A stretch of DNA of 32,564 nucleotides from positions 1-32,564 of the forward strand of contig JAAOZI010000035.1 in assembly GCA_011605865.1 (NCBI GenBank), in the 5' to 3' direction. Below, piece after piece: positions 1 through 7,308 of the stretch. The number at the start of each line of letters is the position of its first letter. The first letter of the stretch is position 1. This DNA is from Archaeoglobales archaeon. Its GTDB lineage: Archaea; Halobacteriota; Archaeoglobi; Archaeoglobales; Archaeoglobaceae. The position numbers and the translations under genes are program-made. Below the pieces are notes generated by a model, which was not told where the DNA came from, did no database searches, and worked only from the letters and a program-made list of their open reading frames with translations.

Positions 1-205
1 TATACTTTTCGATTGAACTTCTACTGGAAATTGTATTTCGAAGTTTTGAGCATGTTTCAACTTCAGACCCATATCAGAAGGAAAGAAGCTAAACTTCATC
101 AAAGTCTGGGGATGAACCAAAAATTTGTAATGCTGAATATAAAACAAAAATCTTAAATCAAATTTTAAAATAGAAGGGATTACTAAAAAATCTACAAAAA
201 TTTAA

Positions 206-520
206 TTATCCGAAGAGTGCTGCAAGTCCTTCAACTGCCTCCTCTTCTTTCTTCTCCTCTTCCTCCTTCTTCTTTTCTTCTTTCTTTTCTACCTTCTCTT
301 CCTTCTTCGTTTCCACGGCTACAGGTTGTGCAACCACTGGCATTGCGGCGCTCTTTTGCAAGACCTCGCTAATGTTTATTCCCTCTAACGCCGAAACTAG
401 AGCCTTTACCCTCGCATCGTTAACGGCAATTCCAGCTGCAGCCAAAACCGCTCTGACATTTTCTTCAGTTATGGGTTTACCAGCAGAGTGCAACAACAAA
501 GCCGCATATACATATTCCAT
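206..520 (-). CDS. rpl12: Large ribosomal subunit protein P1/L12 (archaeal stalk protein)
   Basis: This is the acidic stalk protein that dimerises on L10 and recruits translational GTPases to the ribosome. The N-terminal part starts [15 protein letters not shown], typical of archaeal P1/L12. It is followed by an alanine/proline-type hinge, a long Lys/Glu run and the factor-binding tail EGLAALFG. At 104 residues it has normal family length. I start it at the ATG at 520 because GGAGGTG lies 6 nt upstream. An upstream in-frame TTG at 538 would overlap the stop codon of rpl10 and add six unlikely residues. It is the last gene of the leftward rpl1-rpl10-rpl12 operon. Its tail is nearly identical to that of the preceding L10 gene, as expected because both bind the same elongation factors. 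Confidence 0.97.
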   Translation of the reverse strand: MEYVYAALLLHSAGKPITEENVRAVLAAAGIAVNDARVKALVSALEGINISEVLQKSAAMPVVAQPVAVETKKEEKVEKKEEKKKEEEEKKEEEAVEGLAALFG

Positions 521-534
521 TCTCAACACCTCCT

Positions 535-1542
535 TCAACCAAAAAGAGCTGCCAAACCTTCAACCGCTTCCTCTTCTTTCTTCTCCTCCTTCTTTTCTTC
601 CTTTTCTTCCTTTTTCTCAACTTTATCCGGTTTCTCCTCAACTTTCTGAACGATGCTACCAGCCAGCAACGCCTTTAGATCTTCGTCTAGCGCCTGTTCA
701 GGCAGTACTGAAGCAAGCAAAAGCATTTGCATGTGCGCTTTAGCTATTAGATCAGGCATTACTTCTTTTTCCATTATGCATGCATTGATGGCCAAGTTTC
801 TAGCATCGTTGTAAGCCTTCAACAACAGTATCTGCGCAGTTTCCTTAGTTACATAGCAACAGTTTAAAGCTAAGTTCAATGCAATGCTGTAAGCGTTTTG
901 CAAGTCCTTTATTATCGCCTCCTCGTCTATTCTCAGCAAATCCGGCGTCAGTACAACCCCGTCATAGACGGCAATCGTTTCAAGCCCTACGCGCAACGGT
1001 TTGATTCCAAGTTTCTCCAAAGCCTTTGCAACTTCCGGTCTAACAACTTGCCCAGCCTTTACTACAGTTGCCTTTGATTTTATAACAACCTTTCCCTTTT
1101 CAACCGCAACCGGAATTCCTGCCATTTGAAGTTCAGCCACTGCCGGTCCAGGAGTCAGTGGAGTTGGTCCCTCATTCAAAACAACGTCCACGGGCGATAT
1201 TTGATTCGGTTTCAGCGGAGCACTTATTTTCATGCTCTCTATCATCTTGAAAAGCTTGAAAGGATTCTCGTTTGTCGCAATTATCGCAATCTGACCTTTT
1301 ATGTAATTTTTCAGAGTTTTATAACCTTTACCGACCGAATCCAAAGCCAGGCTGAGCAGAGTGTTTTTCACAACCCTAAGTTCTGCTTTTCCTCTAAGTT
1401 CCCTCTTCATCTTCTGCATCAAATCCGCTGGAACGCCCTGAAAACTTACCAGCGCCAGAACTCTGTAAGATGAAATGAGCTTTCTTATCTTCTCCACTTC
1501 CTCAACTTTCCATCTCGGTGGAGCACCTCTGACAGCGGCCAT
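535..1542 (-). CDS. rpl10: Large ribosomal subunit protein L10 (P0), stalk base
   Basis: L10/P0 anchors the L12 dimers to 23S rRNA. The protein has 335 residues, normal for archaeal P0. The rRNA-binding domain is residues 1 to about 110, including [12 protein letters not shown] and [12 protein letters not shown]. An archaeal insertion domain follows, then the helical spine that holds L12 dimers, then a Lys/Glu-rich linker and the C-terminal tail EGLAALFG. The ATG at 1542 overlaps the rpl1 stop by one base (TAATG) and has GGGTGAT upstream, so the two genes are translationally coupled. It is probably controlled together with rpl1 through the leader hairpin at 2200-2231. Confidence 0.97.
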   Translation of the reverse strand: MAAVRGAPPRWKVEEVEKIRKLISSYRVLALVSFQGVPADLMQKMKRELRGKAELRVVKNTLLSLALDSVGKGYKTLKNYIKGQIAIIATNENPFKLFKMIESMKISAPLKPNQISPVDVVLNEGPTPLTPGPAVAELQMAGIPVAVEKGKVVIKSKATVVKAGQVVRPEVAKALEKLGIKPLRVGLETIAVYDGVVLTPDLLRIDEEAIIKDLQNAYSIALNLALNCCYVTKETAQILLLKAYNDARNLAINACIMEKEVMPDLIAKAHMQMLLLASVLPEQALDEDLKALLAGSIVQKVEEKPDKVEKKEEKEEKKEEKKEEEAVEGLAALFG

Positions 1543-2189
1543 TATATCACCCTCACAGCAGGTCCCATCGTAGTTTTCACAAACACCGACTTTAGTATGG
1601 GATGCGGATTCTCATACTTGTTCTCCACGACCTTCATCACTTCGAGTGCATTTTCAGCGATTGCATCTACGCTCATGTTTCTCATACCTATTGGAACGTG
1701 GAAAGTCATCTTGTCCCTTGTTCTAATCCTCACAGAGTTTCTGAGTCTCTCTATAAGGGGCTTCGGATCGGTGAGCGGCGGAATAGGCTGAGGTATTTTT
1801 CCCCTTGGACCAAGTATTGAGCCCAACTTCTTACCTATCTCAGCCATCAAGGGAGCTTCAGCTATGAAGAAGTCTATTTCATTTGCTATTTTTCTGGCTT
1901 TCCTTTTATCCTTTGAGAGCTGATCTATGTCTTCGGGAGATAAAACGATATCAGCATTTGCATTTCTGGCTTTTATCATCGTTTCCCCTCTTGCAAAGAC
2001 GCCCACCTTCCTCGGCTTTCCAAGTCCGTGCGGGAGAAACAGTATTGTATCTATTCTATTTTCCGGTCTTCTCATGTCAACGTTTTTCAGATTTACTGCC
2101 ATTTCAACCGTTTCTATGAATTTTCTTTCCTTAGCTTTTGATATTGCCTCGCTTATGGCTTTAACGAAGTCTTCCTTTTTCGCAATCAT
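1542..2189 (-). CDS. rpl1: Large ribosomal subunit protein L1
   Basis: L1 builds the mobile L1 stalk near the E site and is a translational repressor of its own operon in several prokaryotes. The 215-residue protein begins MIAKKEDFVKAISEAISKAK and has the L1 signature region with ILGPRGKIPQPIPPLTDP. Length matches archaeal L1. It is the first gene of the leftward stalk operon. The ribosome binding site GGGAGGG sits 5-6 nt before the ATG and is partly paired in the leader hairpin at 2200-2231, so binding of L1 there would block initiation. The gene for L11, which neighbours L1 in many genomes, is not present in this window. Confidence 0.97.
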   Translation of the reverse strand: MIAKKEDFVKAISEAISKAKERKFIETVEMAVNLKNVDMRRPENRIDTILFLPHGLGKPRKVGVFARGETMIKARNANADIVLSPEDIDQLSKDKRKARKIANEIDFFIAEAPLMAEIGKKLGSILGPRGKIPQPIPPLTDPKPLIERLRNSVRIRTRDKMTFHVPIGMRNMSVDAIAENALEVMKVVENKYENPHPILKSVFVKTTMGPAVRVI

Positions 2190-2199
2190 ATCTTCCCTC

Positions 2200-2231
2200 C
2201 CGTAGTAATTCGGCTTTGGCGCCTCCTACGG
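2200..2231 (-). promoter_or_regulatory. Candidate L1-protein binding hairpin in the rpl1 leader
   Basis: Read on the minus strand, 2231-2226 (CCGTAG) pairs with 2205-2200 (CTACGG). Inside this stem GAGGC and GCCGA flank a short inner stem-loop, leaving an asymmetric internal loop. As I recall it, the Methanococcus L1 mRNA site has the same arrangement: stem, GAGGC, inner hairpin, GCCGA plus A-rich bulge, closing stem. The 3' strand of the outer stem runs directly into the GGGAGGG ribosome binding site of rpl1. The TATA-like box at 2254-2261 predicts a transcript start near the first hairpin base. The fold and resemblance are seen by eye; autoregulation is inferred. Confidence 0.75.
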
Positions 2232-2253
2232 AACTCGAATTAGCATGTCTGAG

Positions 2254-2261
2254 TATTTTAA
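2254..2261 (-). promoter_or_regulatory. TATA-like box of the ribosomal stalk operon
   Basis: The minus strand reads TTAAAATA here. The predicted start, about 26-27 nt downstream, falls near 2231, giving a leader of roughly 42 nt that consists almost entirely of the L1-type hairpin and the ribosome binding site. Confidence 0.5.
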
Positions 2262-2270
2262 CCTATCGCT

Positions 2271-2498
2271 TCAGCTCTTCTTCTTTCTCAGTTTCTGAAC
2301 CTGATATTTCTCCTTTTCTTCCTTTGTTTCAATTTCCTCCTTAGTCTTTTCTTTCGTAGCCTTTCCAAATCCGGCAAACACCCATCTATTGCTAAAGTCC
2401 CTGCTCATTCTGTAGTAAGCTCCACATCCACATTCCTGAATTCCAAATCTAGCATCGACTGATATCTTTTTGTTACAGATCTTGCAGACTATTTCCAT
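2271..2498 (-). CDS. Small zinc-ribbon protein with charged tail, unknown function
   Basis: I do not recognise a characterised family. The 75-residue product starts MEIVCKICNKKI and has Cys5, Cys8, Cys23 and Cys25, arranged as CxxC plus CxC, so it probably binds one zinc ion. The second half is a Lys/Glu-rich, probably helical or disordered tail ending in KLRKKKS, which would suit nucleic acid or ribosome contact. A TATA-like box at 2520-2528 lies about 26 nt upstream of the ATG, so the transcript is probably leaderless. The promoter sits on the 3' end of the thioredoxin gene. Its position just upstream of the L1 operon on the same strand is compatible with a translation-related role, but that is inference. 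Confidence 0.75.
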   Translation of the reverse strand: MEIVCKICNKKISVDARFGIQECGCGAYYRMSRDFSNRWVFAGFGKATKEKTKEEIETKEEKEKYQVQKLRKKKS

Positions 2499-2519
2499 GT
2501 CTTAACACAGAAGATGGAG

Positions 2520-2917
2520 CTATAAATCTTTCTCAAGGTTTCTCTCTATCCAAGCCTTTATGTCTCTCTTAGGCCTCGCCCCGACTATCTGATCAACGGG
2601 TCTGCCTTTCTTAAAGAAAATCAGTGTCGTATCGCGGATATGCCAAACCTAGCAGCTATCTCTTGGTTTTCGTCAACATTCAGTTTTCCAAATGCCAATC
2701 TGTCGGATAACTCTTTTGCAAGTTCTTCAATTATTGGTGAAACATATCTGCAAGGCATACACCAGTCCGCATAGAAGTCAACCACTACATTCTCGTTTTG
2801 ACTTAAAAAGGATTCAAAATTGTTCTTGTTCAGCATAACTGGTTTCGCAGCTTTAGAACTCGCCATCTTGATCAACTCCTTCAGCTTTTTCTTTCTAATT
2901 TCCTCGAGTTCATCCAT
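2520..2917 (-). pseudogene. Thioredoxin with an internal frameshift
   Basis: The first part encodes a helical leader followed by a thioredoxin fold: VVVDFYADWCMPCRYVSPII carries the active site WCMPC. The frame runs into a TGA at 2621-2623 just after FGISAI, where thioredoxins have the conserved cis-proline in IPT. From 2627 downward the next frame resumes with TLIFFKKGRPV, then GARPKRDIKAWIERNLEK, and stops at 2520-2522. Losing one C from an ATACCGACA sequence explains the break exactly. The 98-residue truncated product would lack cis-Pro and the last beta strands. The start at 2917 has a TATA-like box at 2941-2948, fitting a leaderless transcript. The break could be a sequencing error, a recent mutation or, less likely, programmed frameshifting. 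Confidence 0.88.
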
Positions 2918-3027
2918 CGTATTCGGTTTCCTTTTTGTGATTTTTAAGTTTTATCCGCTTTTGCTTTAGTTGAGATTTGTATTTGATTAAATTACATTAG
3001 TTAATTGTTTTAAAAAAAGAGAAAATG

Positions 3028-3034
3028 TTTATAA
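3028..3034 (+). promoter_or_regulatory. TATA-like box of the carboxylase gene
   Basis: TTTATAA lies 24-30 nt before the ATG at 3058. It would be inside the reading frame if the upstream ATG at 3025 were used, so it argues for the downstream start and a leaderless transcript. Confidence 0.5.
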
Positions 3035-3057
3035 CTTTCGATCGAGATACGTATTCC

Positions 3058-4482
3058 ATGGAAGTAAAAATTATAGACTTAACAATGAGAGATGGGCATC
3101 AGTCTCTGCTCGCAACCAGAATGAGGACTAGAGATGTTCTTCCGATCCTTGAAACATTCGACTCGGCAGGAATCTATTCCTTCGAAGTATGGGGAGGGGC
3201 GACCTTTGATGTTTGCCACCGCTTTTTAAACGAGAATCCATGGGAAAGGTTAAGAGAAATAAGGAAAAGAGTAAAAAATACTCTGCTGCAAATGCTCCTC
3301 AGAGGGCAAAATCTCGTTGGTTATAGACACTATCCGGATGATATAGTTGAAAAATTCATCAAGAAAACAATAGAATGCGGGCTTGACTTCTTCAGGATCT
3401 TTGACGCCCTAAACGATGTCAGAAATTTAATCAGCTCCATCAAATTTGCTAGAAAATACGGAGCGCATCATGTCCAAGGGGCCATATGCTACACGATTTC
3501 TCCCGTCCATACAATAGAAAAGTACGTTGAAACGGCAAAAGAGCTGGCATCGCTTGAAGTTGACTCGATATGCATAAAAGACATGGCCGGTTTGTTATCC
3601 CCAAGGATTGCCTACGAGCTTGTAAAGGCGCTAAAAAAAGAGATAAACCTCCCAATTAACGTTCACTCCCACTATACAAGTGGAATGGCCTCAATGAGTC
3701 TTTTAAAGGCTGTAGAAGCGGGAGCCAAAATGATAGACACCTGCATGTCCCCTCTGGCCCACGGAACATCGCATCCACCAACGGAGACGATGGTTTATGT
3801 TTTGGAGGAGTTGGGCTACAAGACAGGTGTAAAAATGGATGTTTTACTCGAGGTCAGGGAATACTTTTTGAAGATAAGAGAAAAATATGCTGGCTATTTA
3901 GATCCTCTCTCAACAATTCCGGATTCAAACGTCCTCATTTACCAGATTCCGGGCGGCATGTTCTCGAACATGATAGTGCAGCTGAAAGAACAGAATGCAA
4001 TGGACAAGCTCAAAGAGGTACTGGAAGAAGTTCCGAGAGTGAAAGAAGACTTCGGACATCCGCCGCTGGTCACACCGACGAGCCAAATAGTTGGTGTCCA
4101 AGCTGTGCTTAATGTGCTAATGGGTGAGAGGTATAAAGTTGTAACAAAGGAGAGCAAGGATCTCGTAAAGGGCATGTATGGAAGAACGCCTGCACCAATA
4201 AAGGAGGAAATAAGAAAGAAGATACTGGGAGATGAAAAGCCGATCGATTGCAGGCCTGCAGATCTGCTTGAGCCGGAATTCGAAAAGAGAAAGAAGGAAC
4301 TGGAAGAGAAAGGGATAGAGGCAACCGATGAGAATGTCCTAATCTACGCTCTCTTCCCTCAAACTGGCCTTCAGTTCCTGCTAAAACAAACAAAAGAGGA
4401 GCCATTCCCTCCTGCAATGAAGGTTTCAGGAAACTACGAAGTCATTATAGACGGGGTAAAGTATTCTGTTACAATAAAATAA
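3058..4482 (+). CDS. pycB: Pyruvate carboxylase subunit B / oxaloacetate decarboxylase alpha-type carboxyltransferase
   Basis: This enzyme part moves CO2 between biotin and pyruvate/oxaloacetate. From the chosen ATG (MEVKIIDLTMRDGHQSL) it has 474 residues. The N-terminal TIM barrel shows RDGHQSLLATRM, LRGQNLVGYRHYPDD, the lysine motif CIKDMAGLL, the metal-binding HSHYTSG and DTCMSPLAHGTSHPPTE. The conserved carboxylase domain follows to about residue 450. The family often continues into a lysine-biotinylated domain; here the protein ends GVKYSVTIK without an AMKM motif, so a separate biotin carrier is expected elsewhere. An ATG at 3025 adds 11 residues but contains the TATA-like box. Expected role: anaplerosis or gluconeogenic carbon flow. 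It converges on the next gene with a 3-nt gap. Confidence 0.9.
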   Translation: MEVKIIDLTMRDGHQSLLATRMRTRDVLPILETFDSAGIYSFEVWGGATFDVCHRFLNENPWERLREIRKRVKNTLLQMLLRGQNLVGYRHYPDDIVEKFIKKTIECGLDFFRIFDALNDVRNLISSIKFARKYGAHHVQGAICYTISPVHTIEKYVETAKELASLEVDSICIKDMAGLLSPRIAYELVKALKKEINLPINVHSHYTSGMASMSLLKAVEAGAKMIDTCMSPLAHGTSHPPTETMVYVLEELGYKTGVKMDVLLEVREYFLKIREKYAGYLDPLSTIPDSNVLIYQIPGGMFSNMIVQLKEQNAMDKLKEVLEEVPRVKEDFGHPPLVTPTSQIVGVQAVLNVLMGERYKVVTKESKDLVKGMYGRTPAPIKEEIRKKILGDEKPIDCRPADLLEPEFEKRKKELEEKGIEATDENVLIYALFPQTGLQFLLKQTKEEPFPPAMKVSGNYEVIIDGVKYSVTIK

Positions 4483-4485
4483 TCT

Positions 4486-5205
4486 TTAAATATATTTTAA
4501 CATCGAAATATAATTTTTTCTTTCATCCTCCTCGTACTGAATAAACCATGTTATCCAGCAAATCTCCGTCGCATAGTATCCAGAAAATTTTGCGAGTTCT
4601 TCAACAAATTTTATGAATTCAATGTCGTCCGTTATCCCTTCAAAGCCCGTCTCGTTTAACAACTCGTTGATGACCCTCTTAACGATCCTATCAGGCATCA
4701 CGGTGTCCACTCCGCCCATCATTCTGAGGTACTGATACGTTACGAGACCCACACCCTTTATCCTACCCAAAGGATCTTCCTTCCAGCTTAGAAGCTTCGA
4801 ATTTCTTGCCCACTGCCTAAAAGCGGTCCTATCATCTATTCCGAAGTTTGAGAGGTAGCTCGCTATTGCGGTTGCAACTCTCCAAGAACGTTCATTTTTC
4901 CATACAGACTTAAGCTTTCCCAAATCATATTTTGCTAGTTCACACAAACTTTTGATTCCAAACTTCTCTTTAAACTCTAAAACTTTCGGAACAACACTTT
5001 TAAAATAATTTAGGCCAATAGAAGTGAAACTTGCATCAACAACCATCAAAACAACATTTCCATCATACCTTTCAGTTCTTAAACACCTTTCTGCATAAAA
5101 TCTAAGCCCGGGTACTAGTTTCATCCACTCATCTAGCGGCTTTTTTATTTTTTGAAAAATTTCAAACCTCAGACTCTCCCTTTCATCACGACTCAGATCG
5201 CCCAT
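4486..5205 (-). CDS. HhH-GPD-like protein, possible DNA glycosylase relative
   Basis: The 239-residue product has no family I can name with certainty. Its central part reads GRIKGVGLVTYQYLRMMGG followed by VDTVMPDRIVKRVINEL. That is the layout of a helix-hairpin-helix (GVG) followed by the catalytic Asp segment (VDT...R) of endonuclease III/MutY/AlkA-type glycosylases. The position of the catalytic lysine of bifunctional glycosylases holds Val, so if active it would be a monofunctional glycosylase. There is no C-terminal iron-sulfur cysteine loop. The N-terminal half is unlike the standard enzymes. The start at 5205 is an ATG with a TTTATAAC box about 30 nt upstream. Alternatives are a non-enzymatic DNA-binding protein of the same fold. 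Confidence 0.6.
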   Translation of the reverse strand: MGDLSRDERESLRFEIFQKIKKPLDEWMKLVPGLRFYAERCLRTERYDGNVVLMVVDASFTSIGLNYFKSVVPKVLEFKEKFGIKSLCELAKYDLGKLKSVWKNERSWRVATAIASYLSNFGIDDRTAFRQWARNSKLLSWKEDPLGRIKGVGLVTYQYLRMMGGVDTVMPDRIVKRVINELLNETGFEGITDDIEFIKFVEELAKFSGYYATEICWITWFIQYEEDERKNYISMLKYI

Positions 5206-5447
5206 CAGTCATCATCGGCAAAAAAATTAGTTATAAAGATTAATAAGTTTTTTCAACGCTTCAAATTGCTGAGCTACCATCGCTAAAGACCTGTCCGAAA
5301 AATCCCATAAACGAGAACGAATATCCATTCTTAAACAAAACTTTTAACCAGCACTTCAGACTTGCAAAATGGTATTTTGAGAACACGAAAAATCGGCTTA
5401 GCAAGAGTGCTTAGAGTAAGAATTAATACCTTCAACCTACTTTCGTC

Positions 5448-6254
5448 ATGGATCTTGAGGATATAAGAGTCGCCATAGTAATAATCGAGGGGACAAACTG
5501 CGAGGAAGAAACTGCGCTTGCATTCAAAAAGCTCGGAGTGCAGGCTGAAATAGTTCATCTGAAGCAATTCTACAGCGATATGATAAAGTTTGAAGACCAG
5601 AGGAGTTTATTCGATTACAACTGTCTGGTCTTTCCAGGCGGTTTTTCAGCTGGGGACTATGTCAGAGCCGGGGCAATATTTTCAGCAAGAGTAAAAAGTG
5701 TACTGAGGAAAGATCTTGAAGAATTCATAAAATTTGGATATCCGATTCTAGGAATCTGCAACGGATTCCAAATTCTAGCAGAACTCGGAGCGCTGCCTGG
5801 CTTTGATGAGGATAAACCAATTGCCGATAAGCCAGAAATGTGTCTTGCTATAAACGATTCCGGTCGATTCGAATGCAGACCTACTCTTTTGAAAGTTGAG
5901 AGCAGAAAATGCATATTTACGAGAGAGATCGACAAAGAGATACTCCAGATCCCCGTGGCACATGCTGAAGGGAAAGTCGTGTTCCCCAAAGAAAGAGAGA
6001 ACGAAATTCTTGAAAAACTGAAGGAGAACGAGCAAATAGTCTTCAGATACGTCGACGATAAGGGAAATTATGTTGGCTATCCTTGGAACCCGAACGGTAG
6101 TTTCTACAACATCGCAGGGATTTGTAATGTAACTCACACGGTTTTTGGCCTAATGCCGCATCCTGAAAGAGTCTTCTTCGATTACAGAAAGAGATCTTTC
6201 GGAGACGGATACTATATCTTCAGAAACTTAATCTCATACCTTGAGAAACTATGA
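5448..6254 (+). CDS. purQ: Phosphoribosylformylglycinamidine synthase, glutaminase subunit
   Basis: PurQ releases ammonia from glutamine for the fourth step of purine synthesis, working with PurL and PurS. The 268-residue protein is a class I glutamine amidotransferase: oxyanion region VFPGGFSAGDY, nucleophile Cys104 in GICNGFQIL, and the His/Glu of the triad in MPHPER near the end. It is longer than bacterial PurQ (about 225 residues), as in other archaea of this group. A TATA-like AATTAATA sequence about 25 nt upstream of the ATG suggests a leaderless start. It opens a rightward run; the next ATG overlaps its stop (ATGA). PurL and PurS are not in the window. Confidence 0.96.
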   Translation: MDLEDIRVAIVIIEGTNCEEETALAFKKLGVQAEIVHLKQFYSDMIKFEDQRSLFDYNCLVFPGGFSAGDYVRAGAIFSARVKSVLRKDLEEFIKFGYPILGICNGFQILAELGALPGFDEDKPIADKPEMCLAINDSGRFECRPTLLKVESRKCIFTREIDKEILQIPVAHAEGKVVFPKERENEILEKLKENEQIVFRYVDDKGNYVGYPWNPNGSFYNIAGICNVTHTVFGLMPHPERVFFDYRKRSFGDGYYIFRNLISYLEKL

Positions 6255-7030
6255 AGATCAGAGTCGCAGATTACATGACAAGAAACGTCGTTACACTAAA
6301 GCCGGAAAATACTGTAGCGGATGCAATTGAACTGATAAAAAAGACTGGGCACGACAGCTTTCCAGTAGTTGATTCGGAAATGAAAGTTGTGGGCTACGTT
6401 TCCGCCGTGGATATAGTGGGAGTTGACCCAAAGACAAAGATAAAAGATGTGATGTCTAGACAGCTATACGTTGCAAGGGAATTCATGGATTTAAGGGATG
6501 TCGCCAGGGTCATGTTCAGAACCGGACATTCAAAACTTCCTGTGGTGGATGAATCGAACAAACTCATAGGCATAATTTCAAATGCTGACGTTATAAGAAG
6601 CCAGATAGAAAGAGTTGACCCTTCAAAGGTTGAAAAGCTAAAGAAGACTATAGAAAGAGTCCACGGAGTCAGAGTGGAGGTCCAGCGTGGAAAAGTTGAA
6701 GTTTCAAAACTCATTCCGACCCAAAGTAAGGTGTATGCAGATGAGCTAAGAGGGAGAATTCACGAAATAAAAAGGGGTCTTGCTGAGCCCATAATAGTGA
6801 TTAAAAAGGATTCCAGATTTCTGCTCGTCGACGGACACCATAGGGCTGTTGCTGCGATGAAGCTCGGAATAGAGGAACTCGACGCGTATATAATATCCGT
6901 AAACGGGGATTTTGAACTCGGAATTGAAAAAATGGCAAAAAAGAAGGGACTAAACTCGCTGAAGGATGTTGAGGTAATAGAAGATGTTCCGCATCCGCTT
7001 GTTGAAATTACATTCAGAAACATGGGGTAG
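6251..7030 (+). CDS. CBS-pair protein fused to a ParB/SerK-like domain
   Basis: The 259-residue protein has two CBS repeats (about residues 5-58 and 62-118), including HDSFPVVDSEMKVVGYVSAVD and HSKLPVVDESNKLIGIIS. They should form one adenine-nucleotide sensing Bateman module. After a charged linker comes a ParB-like domain (about 150-245) with PIIVIKKDSRFLLVDGHHRA; DGHHR is residues 194-198. This motif binds nucleotide in ParB CTPases and in the archaeal ADP-dependent serine kinase SerK. Where SerK, as I recall, has a catalytic Glu (PHEQ), this protein has PTQS (156-159), so serine kinase activity is doubtful. It is translationally coupled to purQ and 5 nt from srp19. The role is unknown; a nucleotide-regulated small-molecule kinase or regulator is a reasonable guess. 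Confidence 0.85.
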   Translation: MKIRVADYMTRNVVTLKPENTVADAIELIKKTGHDSFPVVDSEMKVVGYVSAVDIVGVDPKTKIKDVMSRQLYVAREFMDLRDVARVMFRTGHSKLPVVDESNKLIGIISNADVIRSQIERVDPSKVEKLKKTIERVHGVRVEVQRGKVEVSKLIPTQSKVYADELRGRIHEIKRGLAEPIIVIKKDSRFLLVDGHHRAVAAMKLGIEELDAYIISVNGDFELGIEKMAKKKGLNSLKDVEVIEDVPHPLVEITFRNMG

Positions 7031-7035
7031 CGGCT

Positions 7036-7308
7036 ATGATCATATGGACAGCCAATATAGATGCAAAAAAGAGTAGATCGATGGGTAGAAAAATACCTAA
7101 AAAATTTGCTGTTCCGAACGTTCGCTTTCAAGAACTCGTGCAGGCTTGCCAGGAGCTAGGCTTGGATTTTTTGGCAGAGAACAAAAAATATCCAAGATGC
7201 TGGTGGGAGGAGGGAGGAAGGGTTGTAATAAAAAACGGAAATAGAAAGCTGATGATTGAAGTTGCAAAAAAGATTGCTGAAATAAGGGAGAGAAAGAAAA
7301 AGAAATGA
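7036..7308 (+). CDS. srp19: Signal recognition particle protein SRP19
   Basis: SRP19 binds the tips of helices 6 and 8 of 7S RNA and helps SRP54 assemble on it, for targeting of membrane and secreted proteins. The 90-residue product has the family hallmarks: an initial beta strand IIWTANIDA, the RNA-contacting basic stretch KSRSMGRKIPKKFAVPN, and KYPRCWWEEGGRVVI before a lysine-rich C-terminus. Length is normal for archaea. It starts 5 nt after the CBS-ParB gene and its stop overlaps the trmG10 start. No 7S RNA gene was seen in the window. Confidence 0.97.
   Translation: MIIWTANIDAKKSRSMGRKIPKKFAVPNVRFQELVQACQELGLDFLAENKKYPRCWWEEGGRVVIKNGNRKLMIEVAKKIAEIRERKKKK

Noticed and set aside
1-205. 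Possible gene at the left edge
   Set aside because: Frames are short and A/T-rich. On the minus strand T runs after rpl12 fit a terminator, but I cannot define one precisely.
5206-5447. Search for a small RNA between the HhH gene and purQ
   Set aside because: I see only two divergent promoter-like A/T stretches and no stable stem or C/D box pair.
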